From Phyllobacterium sp. OV277 (GTDB taxonomy: Bacteria > Pseudomonadota > Alphaproteobacteria > Rhizobiales > Rhizobiaceae), in NCBI RefSeq assembly GCF_900104355.1, contig NZ_FNIY01000002.1:1054001-1118000 (forward strand): a stretch of 64,000 bases of DNA, read 5' to 3'. Position numbers and translations under genes: made by a program. Under the pieces are notes generated by a model, which saw only the letters and a list, made by a program, of their open reading frames with translations, was not told where the DNA came from and ran no database searches. Position 1 is the stretch's first letter. Every line of letters begins with the position of its first letter. This document shows, piece by piece, positions 16,152-25,904 of the stretch.

Positions 16152-17405
16152 TCATGCAGTCCCGACTTGGAGAAGCGCTTTGGCAAAAAAGTCTTCGGCG
16201 CCGAAATTGCCGCTCTTCAACGCAAGGCCGATGGGTTGTTTGCCATCAGCCACCAATGCTGGAACGCCTGGATCAATTTCCTTGCCGATATGCAGGCTGT
16301 GCAGATTAAGCGCCTCGACCACCGCGCCAGATGTTTCACCACCGCCCACAACAATGCGCCGCGTACCCTGACTGACCAGACGTTGTGCCAGTTCGCCAAA
16401 AAACCGTTCTATTTTTACCGCAACCGCTTCACGGCCGAATTCTTTTTGGGCGCCGGAGACAGCCTCCGGATTGGCAGTCGAATAGACAATGGGTGTACTG
16501 CCGTTTTGCTGGCCAACCCAAGTGAGAGTGCTTTCCACGGTCATTTTACCGGCCATCAGTGCGGCCGGATCAATGGCAAGGCCGGGATGCGCTTGCAGAT
16601 AATTTGCAACCTGTGCCTGTGACGCGGTTGAACAGGAGCCGCAAAGCGCGATGCCGGGACCGCTGGCGAGGGGCAAGGAGCGGGGATTGTCCGAAAGCCT
16701 GCTCCGGTCGCGAAAATTCTGCGGCAACCCAAGCGCTATGCCTGAGCCGCCGGTAATGAGCTTATGATCCGCCGCCGCCGTGCCGATTATGCGCAAATCA
16801 TCATCGGTCACTGCATCTGTCACGACAAGCCGCCGTCCGGCCTCGGTTTCTGCTGCGAAGGCTTCGGTCAAGGCGGAGGTGCCTTTGCGGACCGTATCGA
16901 GCAGGATACTGCCCACCTCGCCATCGGTCTGGTGGCGCAGCCAGCGGCGAATATCCGGATCGGTCATGGGTGTGAGCGGGTGATTTTGCATGCCGGATTC
17001 GCTCAGCAGCCGGTCCCCTACAAACAGGTGCCCCATGAACAGACGTCGCCCCGTTGCCGGAAAGGCCGGGCATACGATTGCGATGTCAGCGCCAAGCAGA
17101 TCAAGCAATGCTTCGGCCACCGGCCCTATATTGCCGTGAGGTGTTGAGTCAAACGTAGAGCAATATTTTAAGATGATCTGCTCACAGCCCTGATCGAGCA
17201 GCCACCGCGCGGCTTCGACCGACTGGTGTACCGCCACATCGGCAGGCACTGACCTCGTTTTCAAGGCAACGACACCTGCTTCGCAATTGGGCACGGCGAT
17301 ATGGCCTGTCCCGACAAACTGCACCGTCGACATGCCGCCCTTGGCAAGAGTGTTAGCCAGATCGCTCGCACCGGTGAAATCGTCGGCAATGGCTCCAAGC
17401 AGCAT
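16152..17405 (-). CDS. otnK: 3-oxo-tetronate kinase (four-carbon acid sugar kinase family)
   Basis: A 417-residue DUF1537-family kinase. The N-terminal IADDFTGASDLANTLAKGG is the sugar-acid site; the C-terminal nucleotide-binding half contains VVGGGETSGAVVEAL and the LALKSGNFG end typical of the family. It phosphorylates 3-oxo-tetronate in D-threonate, L-threonate or D-erythronate use. It is first in a two-gene operon with otnI. No regulator is adjacent. Confidence 0.85.
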   Translation of the reverse strand: MLLGAIADDFTGASDLANTLAKGGMSTVQFVGTGHIAVPNCEAGVVALKTRSVPADVAVHQSVEAARWLLDQGCEQIILKYCSTFDSTPHGNIGPVAEALLDLLGADIAIVCPAFPATGRRLFMGHLFVGDRLLSESGMQNHPLTPMTDPDIRRWLRHQTDGEVGSILLDTVRKGTSALTEAFAAETEAGRRLVVTDAVTDDDLRIIGTAAADHKLITGGSGIALGLPQNFRDRSRLSDNPRSLPLASGPGIALCGSCSTASQAQVANYLQAHPGLAIDPAALMAGKMTVESTLTWVGQQNGSTPIVYSTANPEAVSGAQKEFGREAVAVKIERFFGELAQRLVSQGTRRIVVGGGETSGAVVEALNLHSLHIGKEIDPGVPALVADGKQPIGLALKSGNFGAEDFFAKALLQVGTA

Positions 17406-17651
17406 GTCAGGCTCCCGATAGTGTCAGTCTCATATCGGTGCAGGATAATGAACCCGCGCCCGCACACAACTCCCGTGCCGTTGTTTATTTGCCTGGGGAT
17501 ATATCCGCCATGGAGGACAGACTTTTCACTTGCGACGCCGACTCGGCAAATCGGAATTCCCCATTGGCCGTGGAATGAGTATGGACTTGCTGTCTGTTTA
17601 TGGCTGTCCCCGTCAGGATAAAGCTCCTGAAGTTCACGAGGGTACGGTGCC

Positions 17652-17780
17652 TTGCACGAAGAATATGAAGACAAGCAATATTTCCATTACACGACACCCG
17701 TCTGGGTCCATTTGCTGGCATTCGGTGTTGTCGTTGGTATTGCCGTACTGATTTGTGAAGTCTGCCATTCCTTGGCTTAG
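17652..17780 (+). CDS. Small single-pass membrane protein, hypothetical
   Basis: A 42-residue open frame from a TTG at 17652 with a GAGGG sequence about 9 bp upstream. The N-terminal 15 residues are charged and aromatic (HEEYEDKQYFHYT) and the rest is one membrane helix (WVHLLAFGVVVGIAVLICEV). The sequence has the character of a real short membrane protein rather than noise, and it lies in an otherwise geneless 475-bp gap between otnK and tRNA-Arg(ACG). The rare start codon and lack of a recognised homolog keep confidence low. Confidence 0.4.
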   Translation: MHEEYEDKQYFHYTTPVWVHLLAFGVVVGIAVLICEVCHSLA

Positions 17781-17880
17781 GCCTGATCGGGACCCGCTCG
17801 CCTTTTCAAGGCATCAAATGATCTGCGCCGGCGCACGCGAATGATACTGCGAAAACATGTCAGGATTTCTTGGGAAGAAA

Positions 17881-17957
17881 TGGCGCGCCCGAAAGGATTC
17901 GAACCTCTGACCCCCAGATTCGTAGTCTGGTGCTCTATCCAGCTGAGCTACGGGCGC
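17881..17957 (-). tRNA. tRNA-Arg (anticodon ACG)
   Basis: A 77-nt cloverleaf on the minus strand: acceptor GCGCCCG paired with CGGGCGC, discriminator G, encoded CCA, D arm GTAGCTCAG, anticodon stem CCAGA/TCTGG around loop CTACGAA giving ACG, and T loop TTCGAAT. The ACG anticodon is normally edited to ICG and reads the CGN codons common in this GC-rich genome. Confidence 0.95.
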
Positions 17958-18143
17958 GTGCCACAAATGCGCGTTCGTCTGCGCAGGCCGGTTCGTAATC
18001 GGTTGGGCTGTGAATTGCAAGCAGCTTTGGCAAAAAAACCGCAACAATTTTTTGCCAGACTGTCGCGCCCCGAATTATTCGGCGGCTTAACTCAGCAAAA
18101 GCGGGTTTTCCGGCAGCTTAGCCAAGCAATTCGTAGAGAAAAG

Positions 18144-18170
18144 AAAGGCCCGGGGAATGTCCGGGCCTTT
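18144..18170 (-). terminator. Terminator of accA
   Basis: A 10-bp stem (AAAGGCCCGG with CCGGGCCTTT, 7-base loop) begins about 10 bp after the accA stop codon and is followed on the minus strand by a T-rich stretch. Confidence 0.75.
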
Positions 18171-18179
18171 GTTTCGATA

Positions 18180-19133
18180 TTAAAGGGTGCGTCCAATGGC
18201 GAGAAATTTGTCACGCCGGTCTTTTCTGAGCGCTTCGCGGTCCATGGATGCCATGGATTTGAGCGCAACATTGATGATGTTGCCGGTGGCCTCGATCACA
18301 GCATCCTTGCCGCGATGGGCGCCACCCGTGGGTTCGGGGATGATGCCGTCGATAATCTTCAGCTCATACAAATCCTGAGCCGTGATGCGCATGTTTGTGG
18401 CGGCATCCTTGGCGCGGGTGGAATCGTGCCAGAGAATCGACGCGGCACCTTCAGGCGAAATGACAGAGTAAATCGCATGTTCGAGCATGTAGACGCGATT
18501 CGCCGTGGCAATCGCGATGGCACCGCCGGAGCCGCCTTCACCGATGATGACTGAAACCATCGGCACTTTCAGGTTAAGCGATGCAGCCGTGGAGCGCGCA
18601 ATGGCTTCCGCCTGTCCGCGCTCTTCTGCGGCGATACCCGGAAATGCGCCCGCCGTATCGACAAGCGTGATGACAGGAAGGTTGAAGCGGTCAGCCAGAT
18701 CCATGATACGCACGGCCTTGCGATAACCCTCGGGCATGGCCATGCCGAAATTGTGCTTGAGGCGGGATTTTGTGTCGTTGCCCTTTTCCTGACCGATCAC
18801 TGCGACGGCCTGACCATTGAAACGGGCAAGACCTGCCTGAATGGCTTCGTCCTCGGCAAAGTTGCGGTCACCGGCCAGCGGTGTGAAGTCGGTGAAGAGC
18901 CGGGCAATATAGTCGACGCAGTGCGGGCGGTCCGGATGGCGGGCAATCTGTGCCTTCTGCCATGGCGTCAGCTTGCGATACAGATCGCGCAAAGCTTCTG
19001 CCGAGCGCTTTTCCAGACGGGTGATCTCGTCATTGGTGTCGAGGGCACCGCCTTCTTCAGCGAGCTTCTTCAGTTCGATGATCTTGCCATCGAGATCAGC
19101 AACCGGCTTTTCGAAATCGAGATAGTTGTACAT
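18180..19133 (-). CDS. accA: Acetyl-CoA carboxylase carboxyltransferase subunit alpha
   Basis: A 317-residue subunit that, with AccD, moves carboxyl from carboxybiotin to acetyl-CoA to make malonyl-CoA, the first step of fatty acid synthesis. The start [15 protein letters not shown] is canonical for rhizobia and fixes the ATG at 19133. Carboxyltransferase landmarks include GQEKGNDTK, the [20 protein letters not shown] region, and the oxyanion-forming [11 protein letters not shown]. The gene is monocistronic with its own terminator. Confidence 0.97.
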   Translation of the reverse strand: MYNYLDFEKPVADLDGKIIELKKLAEEGGALDTNDEITRLEKRSAEALRDLYRKLTPWQKAQIARHPDRPHCVDYIARLFTDFTPLAGDRNFAEDEAIQAGLARFNGQAVAVIGQEKGNDTKSRLKHNFGMAMPEGYRKAVRIMDLADRFNLPVITLVDTAGAFPGIAAEERGQAEAIARSTAASLNLKVPMVSVIIGEGGSGGAIAIATANRVYMLEHAIYSVISPEGAASILWHDSTRAKDAATNMRITAQDLYELKIIDGIIPEPTGGAHRGKDAVIEATGNIINVALKSMASMDREALRKDRRDKFLAIGRTL

Positions 19134-19313
19134 GGACGAGGTGTCTGCCTGCAAAACGGTGGATTTTTCACGACCTAACTGGCTGTTGCGGACGCGCATG
19201 TCAAGGAAGCAAGGCTTACAAGGCGTGTTCGCGGGGTCAGTTATAGAGATAATTCCGGCGAAGGTGTGGTGGAATCCCGTGGATAAGGATGAAGATCAGG
19301 TCCTTGCCTAGTG

Positions 19314-19844
19314 CTATGCACCCGGCTTTTTGGGTGATCTTGGACGTTTGACCGGCGCTGTCCTGGGTTTTGCGGCTGGCTTCTTTGCCGCGTTGGCGCG
19401 CTTTGCAGGTTTGGGACGCTGCCAGCCGACCCACTGGCCTTCGCCGGCATAATAGTGAAAGCCGCCTGCTGCATTGTGGAGGCCCTTGCGCAGTTCGTCG
19501 CGATCAAGATCGGGCATATTCTGCAAAAGGGCAGGCGGAAGATTGTCGATATTCAGCCAGTCCGCGTCAAAATAGATGTGTTCGGGGCCATTTTCGTTTT
19601 CAACGATGATGAACCATTCGCTTTCCATGTAATCGCCAAACCACGGGTCGGGAAACATGGCCTGTTTGAAGGAAAAGCCGAAACCGTCGATCTCGTCCCA
19701 GTTCCAATGCTCCCGCCAGCCCATGTCGCGGATCAACTGGCTTGATCGTGTGAACCCCGTCTGGTCAAAGCGGATTACTTCGCTGTCAGTCGTGACAGTC
19801 GATGGTTCCGGTCCCGAAAACAGCTTTTTCAACAGCCGCCACAT
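19314..19844 (-). CDS. Conserved hypothetical protein with basic C-terminal tail
   Basis: A 176-residue protein I do not recognise by family. From the ATG at 19844 it starts MWRLLKKLFSG; an in-frame TTG five codons earlier is possible but less likely. The first 140 residues form a compact acidic, aromatic-rich domain (WREHWNWDEIDGFGFSFKQ, ESEWFIIVENENG), and the last 35 are Lys/Pro/Ala repeats (KPAKRANAAKKPAAKP), giving a strongly basic disordered end. It lies between accA and xerD on the same strand. No function is proposed. Confidence 0.65.
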   Translation of the reverse strand: MWRLLKKLFSGPEPSTVTTDSEVIRFDQTGFTRSSQLIRDMGWREHWNWDEIDGFGFSFKQAMFPDPWFGDYMESEWFIIVENENGPEHIYFDADWLNIDNLPPALLQNMPDLDRDELRKGLHNAAGGFHYYAGEGQWVGWQRPKPAKRANAAKKPAAKPRTAPVKRPRSPKKPGA

Positions 19845-19894
19845 AGAGTTTCCCGCCAAAGTCTATGGTCCCGCCTGTTTCGCGGGTAGATGGG

Positions 19895-20821
19895 TTAGTC
19901 TGCCAGAGGGTGGTGCTCCGTGACAAGGCGGTGCAGCCGCTCCTCCATGACATGGGTATAGATCTGGGTCGTTGAGATATCCGAATGACCCAGCAATTGT
20001 TGTACCGCACGCAAATCCGCGCCATTCTGCAGGAGATGGCTGGCGAAAGCATGCCGTAACACGTGGGGTGAAATTGCCGAAGTAACAAGTCCGGCACGGG
20101 CCGCAAGCCGCTTCAATTCACGGGCGAAAACCTGCCGGGCCAGAAAGCCAGATTCGGAAATTGCCGGGAAAAGCCAGGGATTATCGTCAAGGTTAGGCAG
20201 GGCATCGCGCACGGCAAGATATTTGCTCATCGCCTCGCGCGCTTTGCCTGAAAGTGGCACCATGCGATCTTTCGAGCCCTTGCCGCGCACCATCAGAAAG
20301 CGATGGTCGGAACGCGCCACTGTCACAGGCAGCCCAACCAGTTCTGAAACACGCAAACCTGTCGCATAGAGAATCTCCAACAGCGCGTGCAGACGCAGAG
20401 CCCGCAAATGATCACTCGCGGGTGCAGCTGCATCAAGCGTTTCCAGTTCAGCGCGCGCCAGCAGTTTCTCCACGTCCATCTCGCTCAGGATTTTGGGCAG
20501 GGAGCGATCTTTCTTGGGCGCATCAAGTGTGCCCGTCGGATCATCGGTGCGGATATTCTCCGTATAGAGAAAGCGGAAGAACTGACGCAGGGCGGAGAGT
20601 CGCCGGGCCTGCGAAGTAGCTGCATAGCCACGCCCGGCAATATCATCGAGATAGGCGCGAATTGTTCCAGGCTCCGCCAAGGTCAGCTGTATGCCCGTCG
20701 CGCTGGCAAAGGCAGCGGCATCATCCAGATCGCGGCGATAGGAATCGAGCGTGTTTTGCGCCGCGCCGCGTTCGGCGCTCATCATCTCAAGAAACGTCTC
20801 TATGGCTGCTGCTGCGCGCAT
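19895..20821 (-). CDS. xerD: Site-specific tyrosine recombinase XerD
   Basis: A 308-residue tyrosine recombinase that, with XerC, resolves chromosome dimers at dif under FtsK control. An N-terminal SAM-like core-binding domain (1-100) is followed by the catalytic domain with R157 (ATGLRVSEL), a GKGSKDR lysine turn near 180-186, H253 and R256 ([10 protein letters not shown]), H279 (LGHSD) and the nucleophile Y288 (QIYTHV). It follows a 53-residue membrane protein by only 4 bp, with aroK divergent beyond that. Chromosomal setting and length argue for the housekeeping XerD, not a phage integrase. Confidence 0.94.
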   Translation of the reverse strand: MRAAAAIETFLEMMSAERGAAQNTLDSYRRDLDDAAAFASATGIQLTLAEPGTIRAYLDDIAGRGYAATSQARRLSALRQFFRFLYTENIRTDDPTGTLDAPKKDRSLPKILSEMDVEKLLARAELETLDAAAPASDHLRALRLHALLEILYATGLRVSELVGLPVTVARSDHRFLMVRGKGSKDRMVPLSGKAREAMSKYLAVRDALPNLDDNPWLFPAISESGFLARQVFARELKRLAARAGLVTSAISPHVLRHAFASHLLQNGADLRAVQQLLGHSDISTTQIYTHVMEERLHRLVTEHHPLAD

Positions 20822-20825
20822 GGGT

Positions 20826-20987
20826 TTACTTTGGATTGCCTGGTTTGGGGTTGAGCTTTTCAGTGGGAATGCGGATGGTCAGTTCAGTCTGTGTCGGATG
20901 TACAAAGGTGACGAGCGCCAGCATACCGGCATAAACGAGCCCGGCGAGAACCGCGAGGGTTAGGATCAATCGGGTCAGTGTCGGCAT
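20826..20987 (-). CDS. Small membrane protein upstream of xerD
   Basis: A 53-residue protein starting [16 protein letters not shown] with one membrane helix (about 5-29) and a short polar C terminus ending in a Pro/Lys-rich stretch. Its stop lies 4 bp before the xerD start on the same strand, so they are likely one transcript. Its frame runs on into a long antisense frame of aroK, but the ATG at 20987 gives the natural protein. The function is unknown. Confidence 0.6.
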   Translation of the reverse strand: MPTLTRLILTLAVLAGLVYAGMLALVTFVHPTQTELTIRIPTEKLNPKPGNPK

Positions 20988-21134
20988 CAAATCGTCTTTG
21001 CAGGCTGGCTTCAGGTGTTCCATAATCTTGCAATGGAAACTCTTATGAATTGATGAAGGTCCGGCAGACTGAGAAACCCGCACTTTGCCATAGTTTGCTT
21101 GACGAAAGCCCGGTTTTCCTGTCGAAACGCATTT

Positions 21135-21740
21135 ATGAACAGCATTGATGATATTCTTGGCACAGCAGAGGTTCCGGAGTTGGCACGATCCATCCGTGAA
21201 CGGCTGGGCCATCGGTCTATTGTGCTCGTCGGATTGATGGGTGCAGGCAAATCCACCGTGGGTAAAAAACTGGCTTCGCTGGTCGAATTGCCATTTTTTG
21301 ACGCGGATAACGAGATTGAAAAAGTCTCGACCATGACCATTCCTGAGCTGTTCGAGGCCTATGGCGAAGCAGAGTTCCGTGATCTGGAGCGCCGGGTTAT
21401 TGCGCGTATGCTCGAGGATGGGCCGATTGTTCTGGCGACGGGCGGCGGCGCCTATATGAATGAGCAGACCCGCGGTACAATTGCTGCGGAAGGCATATCG
21501 ATCTGGCTCAATGCGGAACTCGACGTGCTGATGAACCGTGTGGTGCGCAAGCAGAACCGGCCGCTCCTCAAAAATGACAATCCGCGCGCGGTCATGGAAC
21601 GGCTGATGAGCGAGCGCTACCCCGTATATGCGCAGGCGGATCTCACCATTCATTCGCGTGAGGAAAAGAAGGAAATCATTGCTTTTGAGGCAATGCAGGC
21701 CGTTGCACAGCATCTGGACGACAAGGAATCGCTGATATGA
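21135..21740 (+). CDS. aroK: Shikimate kinase
   Basis: A 201-residue enzyme that phosphorylates shikimate in the chorismate pathway. The P-loop GLMGAGKST spans 33-41. The shikimate-binding DADNEIE motif, the LATGGGAY loop and the lid arginine region NRPLL follow in order. The ATG at 21135 is preferred over a TTG at 21099. The stop overlaps the aroB start by 4 bp, so aroK, aroB and the CorC-like gene form one coupled operon. Confidence 0.96.
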   Translation: MNSIDDILGTAEVPELARSIRERLGHRSIVLVGLMGAGKSTVGKKLASLVELPFFDADNEIEKVSTMTIPELFEAYGEAEFRDLERRVIARMLEDGPIVLATGGGAYMNEQTRGTIAAEGISIWLNAELDVLMNRVVRKQNRPLLKNDNPRAVMERLMSERYPVYAQADLTIHSREEKKEIIAFEAMQAVAQHLDDKESLI

Positions 21741-22852
21741 GCGAGCAGACGACAGTTCCCGTAAAACTCGGAAACCGCTCCTACGATATTCTCATCGGCT
21801 CGGGCCTGATCGAACGTGCAGGGCAGGAAATTGCCGCGCGCACCGGCGCTAATCGTGTTGCCATTGTCAGCGACGACAATGTTGCAGCCCTGCATCTGCA
21901 GCGCCTGACCGAAAGCCTCAAAGCGGGCGGGATTGATTCAACGCCGATCCTTGTAACGCCGGGCGAAAAGTCGAAAGGCTTTGCCACGCTGGAAACCGTT
22001 ACCAATGCGATCCTCTCCGCACGGCTGGAGCGCGGCGATATCGTGATTGCCTTTGGTGGCGGTGTGATCGGTGATCTTGCCGGTTTTGCCGCCAGCATTG
22101 CACGGCGCGGCATGGGTTTTGTGCAGATACCAACATCACTGTTGGCACAGGTGGATTCATCCGTCGGCGGCAAAACGGGCATCAACACGGCGCATGGCAA
22201 GAACCTGGTCGGCGCGTTCTACCAACCACAACTGGTGCTTGCAGATACAGATGTGCTGGATACGCTGAGCCCGCGTGAGTTCCGTGCGGGTTATGCGGAA
22301 GTTGCCAAATATGGCCTGATTGACAGGCCGGATTTCTTTGAATGGCTGGAGAAGAACTGGCAGGGTATTTTTGACGGTGGTCCGCAGCGAACCCACGCTA
22401 TTGCTGTATCGTGCCAGTCAAAAGCCGATGTCGTGGCGCGCGATGAGCGTGAAACCGGCGACCGGGCGCTGCTCAATCTCGGCCATACTTTTGGTCATGC
22501 ACTGGAAACCGCGACGAATTATGATTCCACCCGCCTCGTGCACGGCGAAGGTGTTTCCATCGGCATGGTCCTTGCGCATCAGTTTTCGGTCAAGATGAAC
22601 CTAGCGAGCGCCGACGATGCCAAGCGGGTTGAGGCGCATTTGCGTCATGTGGGCCTGCCTGTCTCCATCAGTGACATTCCGGGCGAACTGCCCACGGCTG
22701 AAAAGCTCATGGATTATATTGCGCAGGATAAAAAGGTAGCGCGCGGTGCGCTGACCTTTATCCTGACGCGCGGCATTGGACAGTCCTTTATCGCCAAGGA
22801 CGTGCCGCCATCAGCAGTGCTCAGCTTTTTGCAGGAGAAGCACCCAAAATGA
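21737..22852 (+). CDS. aroB: 3-dehydroquinate synthase
   Basis: A 371-residue NAD- and metal-dependent enzyme converting DAHP to 3-dehydroquinate. Recognisable are the NAD-binding [14 protein letters not shown] loop, the substrate-binding [17 protein letters not shown] stretch, and the metal ligands in the [11 protein letters not shown] segment and [11 protein letters not shown]. It overlaps aroK upstream and the CorC-like gene downstream by 4 bp each, so it is translationally coupled to both. Confidence 0.97.
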   Translation: MSEQTTVPVKLGNRSYDILIGSGLIERAGQEIAARTGANRVAIVSDDNVAALHLQRLTESLKAGGIDSTPILVTPGEKSKGFATLETVTNAILSARLERGDIVIAFGGGVIGDLAGFAASIARRGMGFVQIPTSLLAQVDSSVGGKTGINTAHGKNLVGAFYQPQLVLADTDVLDTLSPREFRAGYAEVAKYGLIDRPDFFEWLEKNWQGIFDGGPQRTHAIAVSCQSKADVVARDERETGDRALLNLGHTFGHALETATNYDSTRLVHGEGVSIGMVLAHQFSVKMNLASADDAKRVEAHLRHVGLPVSISDIPGELPTAEKLMDYIAQDKKVARGALTFILTRGIGQSFIAKDVPPSAVLSFLQEKHPK

Positions 22853-24138
22853 ACCTTGAACTCTGGATCTTTTGCGGAATCATCTTCCTTCTGATCCTGA
22901 TGTCTGGTCTTTTTTCAGGATCTGAAACAGCGCTGACCGCCGTGTCGCGCGCCCGGATGCATCGGCTTTCCAAGCGCGGTGACGACCGGGCGACGGTGGT
23001 CGAAGGTCTTATCGAGAAGCGCGACCGGCTGATCGGCGTCATGCTGATCGGCAACAATCTGATCAATATTCTCGCATCGTCCCTGACAACGAGCATGCTG
23101 CTCAACCTGTTCGGGCAGGCGGGTGTTGCCTATGCGACTGCGATCATGACCGTACTTCTGGTGATTTTTGCCGAAGTTCTGCCGAAATCCTGGGCAATCT
23201 CCAGCCCTGATCGCAATGCGCTGGCGCTGGTACGGTTCGCGCAACTTGCAGTGTTCATTTTTGGCCCGTTGTCTGATCTCATCAACTGGATCGTGCGGCT
23301 TATCCTCCGCCTGTTTGGCATTGATCTCGGTTCCGTGAAATCAATGCTTTCGGCGCAGGAGGAACTGCGCGGCGCCGTCGATCTTCTGCATCGGGACGGC
23401 TCGGTGGTGAAACGCGACCGCGACCAGATCGGCGGTCTGCTCGATCTGCGTGAGCTTGAAGTCTATGACGTGATGATCCACCGGACGGACATGGATTCAA
23501 TCAATGCCGACGATCCGATCGAGGATATCGTCAACCAGATCCTTGCCAGCCATCACACCCGCATTCCCGTCTGGCGCGGTGACAATGACAATATTGTCGG
23601 TGTTGTGCACGCCAAGGATCTGGTGCGCGCCATTCGCGATGCCAATCGCGATTTTTCCAAGATCAACATCATGAAGGTGGCAACCAAGCCGTGGTTTGTG
23701 CCTGATACAACCACGCTGCAGGACCAGCTCAATGCCTTCCTGCGCCGCAAGGCTCATATTGCCATCGTGGTTGATGAATATGGCGATGTGCAGGGTCTGA
23801 TCACGCTCGAAGATATTCTTGAGGAGATTGTCGGTGATATCGCCGACGAGCACGATATCGATGTGCAAGGCGTTCGTCCGCAGCCCGATGGGTCGGTGCT
23901 GGTCGATGGTTCCGTGCCGATCCGCGATCTTAATCGTGCACTGGATTGGCATTTGCCGGATGCGGAGGCCACAACCATCGCTGGTCTTGTCATTCACGAG
24001 ACCCAGAGCATTCCGACCGAAAAGCAGGCTTTCACCTTCCATGGCAAGCGATTCACCGTGCTGAAGCGCGAGAAAAACCGCATCACGCGGCTTCGTATTC
24101 GACCTTTGGAGGATGACGAGAAAGCCAAACCGAATTAA
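22849..24138 (+). CDS. CNNM/CBS-domain membrane protein of the CorC/HlyC family
   Basis: A 429-residue protein with an N-terminal CNNM (DUF21) membrane domain of four helices (about 1-190, including [20 protein letters not shown]), a CBS pair (about 205-330; [16 protein letters not shown] and [19 protein letters not shown]) and a C-terminal CorC_HlyC transporter-associated domain (about 345-425). Relatives are magnesium/cobalt exporters, and hemolysin is a legacy name. It is the third gene of the aroK-aroB operon, an arrangement common in Rhizobiales. Confidence 0.9.
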   Translation: MNLELWIFCGIIFLLILMSGLFSGSETALTAVSRARMHRLSKRGDDRATVVEGLIEKRDRLIGVMLIGNNLINILASSLTTSMLLNLFGQAGVAYATAIMTVLLVIFAEVLPKSWAISSPDRNALALVRFAQLAVFIFGPLSDLINWIVRLILRLFGIDLGSVKSMLSAQEELRGAVDLLHRDGSVVKRDRDQIGGLLDLRELEVYDVMIHRTDMDSINADDPIEDIVNQILASHHTRIPVWRGDNDNIVGVVHAKDLVRAIRDANRDFSKINIMKVATKPWFVPDTTTLQDQLNAFLRRKAHIAIVVDEYGDVQGLITLEDILEEIVGDIADEHDIDVQGVRPQPDGSVLVDGSVPIRDLNRALDWHLPDAEATTIAGLVIHETQSIPTEKQAFTFHGKRFTVLKREKNRITRLRIRPLEDDEKAKPN

Positions 24139-24198
24139 TCTCGATCCCTGATCGAGGCTCTTACAGACCGTATTCCCAGCAAATGTATCGAGGGTTGC

Positions 24199-24714
24199 AT
24201 GCATATTATTATTGCGGTTCTAGGTGCAGCCGCGTTGATTTTTTACTGGATACTGAGAGCGCAATCGGCCGCCCGCGCGGTGCGTGAACTGGATCGGGAT
24301 ACAAGAGGTCTGAGGAGCAAGGCCAAATACAGGTTTGAAGGTTTGATAGGCTCTCGTTACCGGCGAATCCGTGATCCGCGGCTGGCGGCAACGGTTCTGA
24401 TGATCCAGCTGGTGCGCACCGGCACACCACTCACCACCGACGAAAAGCTCAAAATCATAGAACTGATCAGCGGCCCGCTACAGATTGACGACCCCGATGC
24501 AATGTTCAAGAGAGCCTGGCAATACACCAAGCAACGGGGTTTCTTTTCGCCTATTGCCGATGAAATGGTGCCGATGCTGCGCGACCGCCTGACAATGGAC
24601 GAGCGCTTCCAGCTGATTGACATGTTGCGGCAAACGGCGTCTGCCTATGGCGAGGCGAGCGAATTGCAAACCGGAATGATTTCGCGTCTCAAGCGCCAGC
24701 TGGTGCAGGTTTAG
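24199..24714 (+). CDS. Conserved hypothetical protein with N-terminal membrane anchor
   Basis: A 171-residue protein with an N-terminal membrane helix (about 2-19, IIIAVLGAAALIFYWIL) and a cytosolic helical domain that may be TerB-like (LAATVLMIQLVRTGTPLTTDEK). Helical acidic repeats and a Q-T rich C terminus are seen, but no catalytic motif. It is 60 bp downstream of the CorC-like gene and could be in that operon. The last 4 bp overlap the convergent bolA-like gene. The TerB comparison is only a guess from pattern. Confidence 0.65.
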   Translation: MHIIIAVLGAAALIFYWILRAQSAARAVRELDRDTRGLRSKAKYRFEGLIGSRYRRIRDPRLAATVLMIQLVRTGTPLTTDEKLKIIELISGPLQIDDPDAMFKRAWQYTKQRGFFSPIADEMVPMLRDRLTMDERFQLIDMLRQTASAYGEASELQTGMISRLKRQLVQV

Positions 24715-25013
24715 CGGCGTGTCGCTTCACCCGGTGCTGTTGGTTCCAGCGCCAGAGCATGGACGCTGCCTGCCAGTTCGTCCTTCAACACGTCATTGAT
24801 TGCCCGGTGGCGTGCAACCCGTGAGAGGCCGGAAAAGGCATCCGCGACAATGCGCACGCGAAAATGCGTTTCACCCGAACCGTCAAATGTGCCATGATGC
24901 TCGCTGTCTTCATGGTGGTGGCCGGCATGAAGATGACTTTCGTTGATGACGGTCAGTGAAACAGGATGAAAAGCCTGCGTCAGTTTGTTTTCGATAGCTG
25001 ACTGAGTGGACAT
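24711..25013 (-). CDS. BolA family protein
   Basis: A 100-residue BolA-fold protein, starting MSTQSAIENKLTQAF. The family core is visible: LTVINESHLHAGHHHED, the HFRVRIVADAF strand with the invariant pattern, and LSRVARHRAINDVLKDEL. BolA proteins pair with monothiol glutaredoxins around iron-sulfur clusters and affect iron and stress responses. A His-rich insert (HAGHHHEDSEHH) gives extra potential metal ligands. Convergent with the preceding gene and divergent from the J-domain gene at 25157. Confidence 0.9.
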   Translation of the reverse strand: MSTQSAIENKLTQAFHPVSLTVINESHLHAGHHHEDSEHHGTFDGSGETHFRVRIVADAFSGLSRVARHRAINDVLKDELAGSVHALALEPTAPGEATRR

Positions 25014-25156
25014 TTCGTTCTCCTGCGCCCATATGGTAATTTCATTTGGCAAATCCGTACATGATCACAAATTTACCGCCATTTCAGGCGTTAGGTTGAT
25101 CCATGGGCAATTGTCAATTCTTGTCTTGTAAACCAATCCGTTGATAATCGTACGCA

Positions 25157-25810
25157 ATGACCTCAAATTCGAAATATTTTGACAGTATCCGTATCCGCCC
25201 GAAAAAGGCGGAAGAGGAGAAATCGCGCGTTCCCGTGTGCCAGTGGGATGGCTGTGAAAAACCCGGTCCGCACCGTGCGCCTGTTGGTCGCATGAAAGAA
25301 GGCGAGTTCTTCCATTTCTGCATCGATCATGTTCGCGAATATAATAAAGGCTATAATTATTTTTCCGGCCTTTCCGATGTGGAAGTTGCGCGCTACCAGA
25401 AGGAAGCGCTGACAGGCGACCGCCCCACCTGGACCGTTGCAGGTCTGCCGGGAAGCGGTGCAGGTGCCAGCGCGGCAGCCGCCGCTACAGGCGGTGCCAA
25501 GACATCGCCTGATTTTTCCAAACTGCGTTCAGGCCGGGCTGCCTATCAGAATCGCTTCCGTGACCCGAACAGCGTGTTCGGGGATGCGCGGCCGGCTGCG
25601 CGCCTGCGCAAAGCCAAGCCTTTGGAGGCAAAAGCGCTGGATACGCTGGGTCTTGATGTAAAAGCCACTGGCGAAGACATCAAGTCGCGCTATAAGGAGT
25701 TGGTGAAGCGCCATCATCCCGATGCAAACGGCGGTGATCGGGCTTCCGAGGATCGTTTCCGCGACGTTATCCAGGCTTATCAATTGCTCAAACAGGCTGG
25801 TTTTTGCTAG
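25157..25810 (+). CDS. J-domain protein (DnaJ-like) with N-terminal Cys/His region
   Basis: A 217-residue protein whose J domain is at the C terminus (about 160-217), with the HPD motif in KRHHPDANGG and the final helix ending in LLKQAGF. The J domain stimulates Hsp70 ATPase. The N-terminal half contains conserved-looking cysteines and histidines (PVCQWDGCEKPGPHRAP, then FHFCIDHVREYNKGYNYF), which could bind a metal. The architecture is common in Rhizobiales, just upstream of cobS. The client is unknown. Confidence 0.85.
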   Translation: MTSNSKYFDSIRIRPKKAEEEKSRVPVCQWDGCEKPGPHRAPVGRMKEGEFFHFCIDHVREYNKGYNYFSGLSDVEVARYQKEALTGDRPTWTVAGLPGSGAGASAAAAATGGAKTSPDFSKLRSGRAAYQNRFRDPNSVFGDARPAARLRKAKPLEAKALDTLGLDVKATGEDIKSRYKELVKRHHPDANGGDRASEDRFRDVIQAYQLLKQAGFC

Positions 25811-25830
25811 GACCGTGTTTGGCTGAATTC

Positions 25831-25852
25831 GAAGCCTCCCATTTGAGGCTTC
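25831..25852. terminator. Hairpin between the J-domain gene and cobS
   Basis: GAAGCCTC and GAGGCTTC form an 8-bp perfect stem with a 6-base loop, 20 bp after the J-domain stop codon. There is no immediate T run, so it is a weak or Rho-assisted terminator at best, or an RNA-stability structure. Confidence 0.4.
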
Positions 25853-25904
25853 ATGGGTGTGACTATTTTATTGCGTCTGCGCGTGCAGTCGCGCTGGAGG
25901 CATG

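Noticed and set aside
19895-20821. Integrase of a mobile element
   Set aside because: The tyrosine recombinase has XerD length and motifs, stands among conserved housekeeping genes and is not near a tRNA or att repeat.
20826-21713. 295-codon minus-strand frame over aroK
   Set aside because: Only the last 53 codons, before xerD, form a sensible protein. The rest is antisense to aroK.
25811-25904. Cobalamin riboswitch before cobS
   Set aside because: The gap is under 100 bp and contains no B12-box sequence, only a simple 8-bp hairpin.
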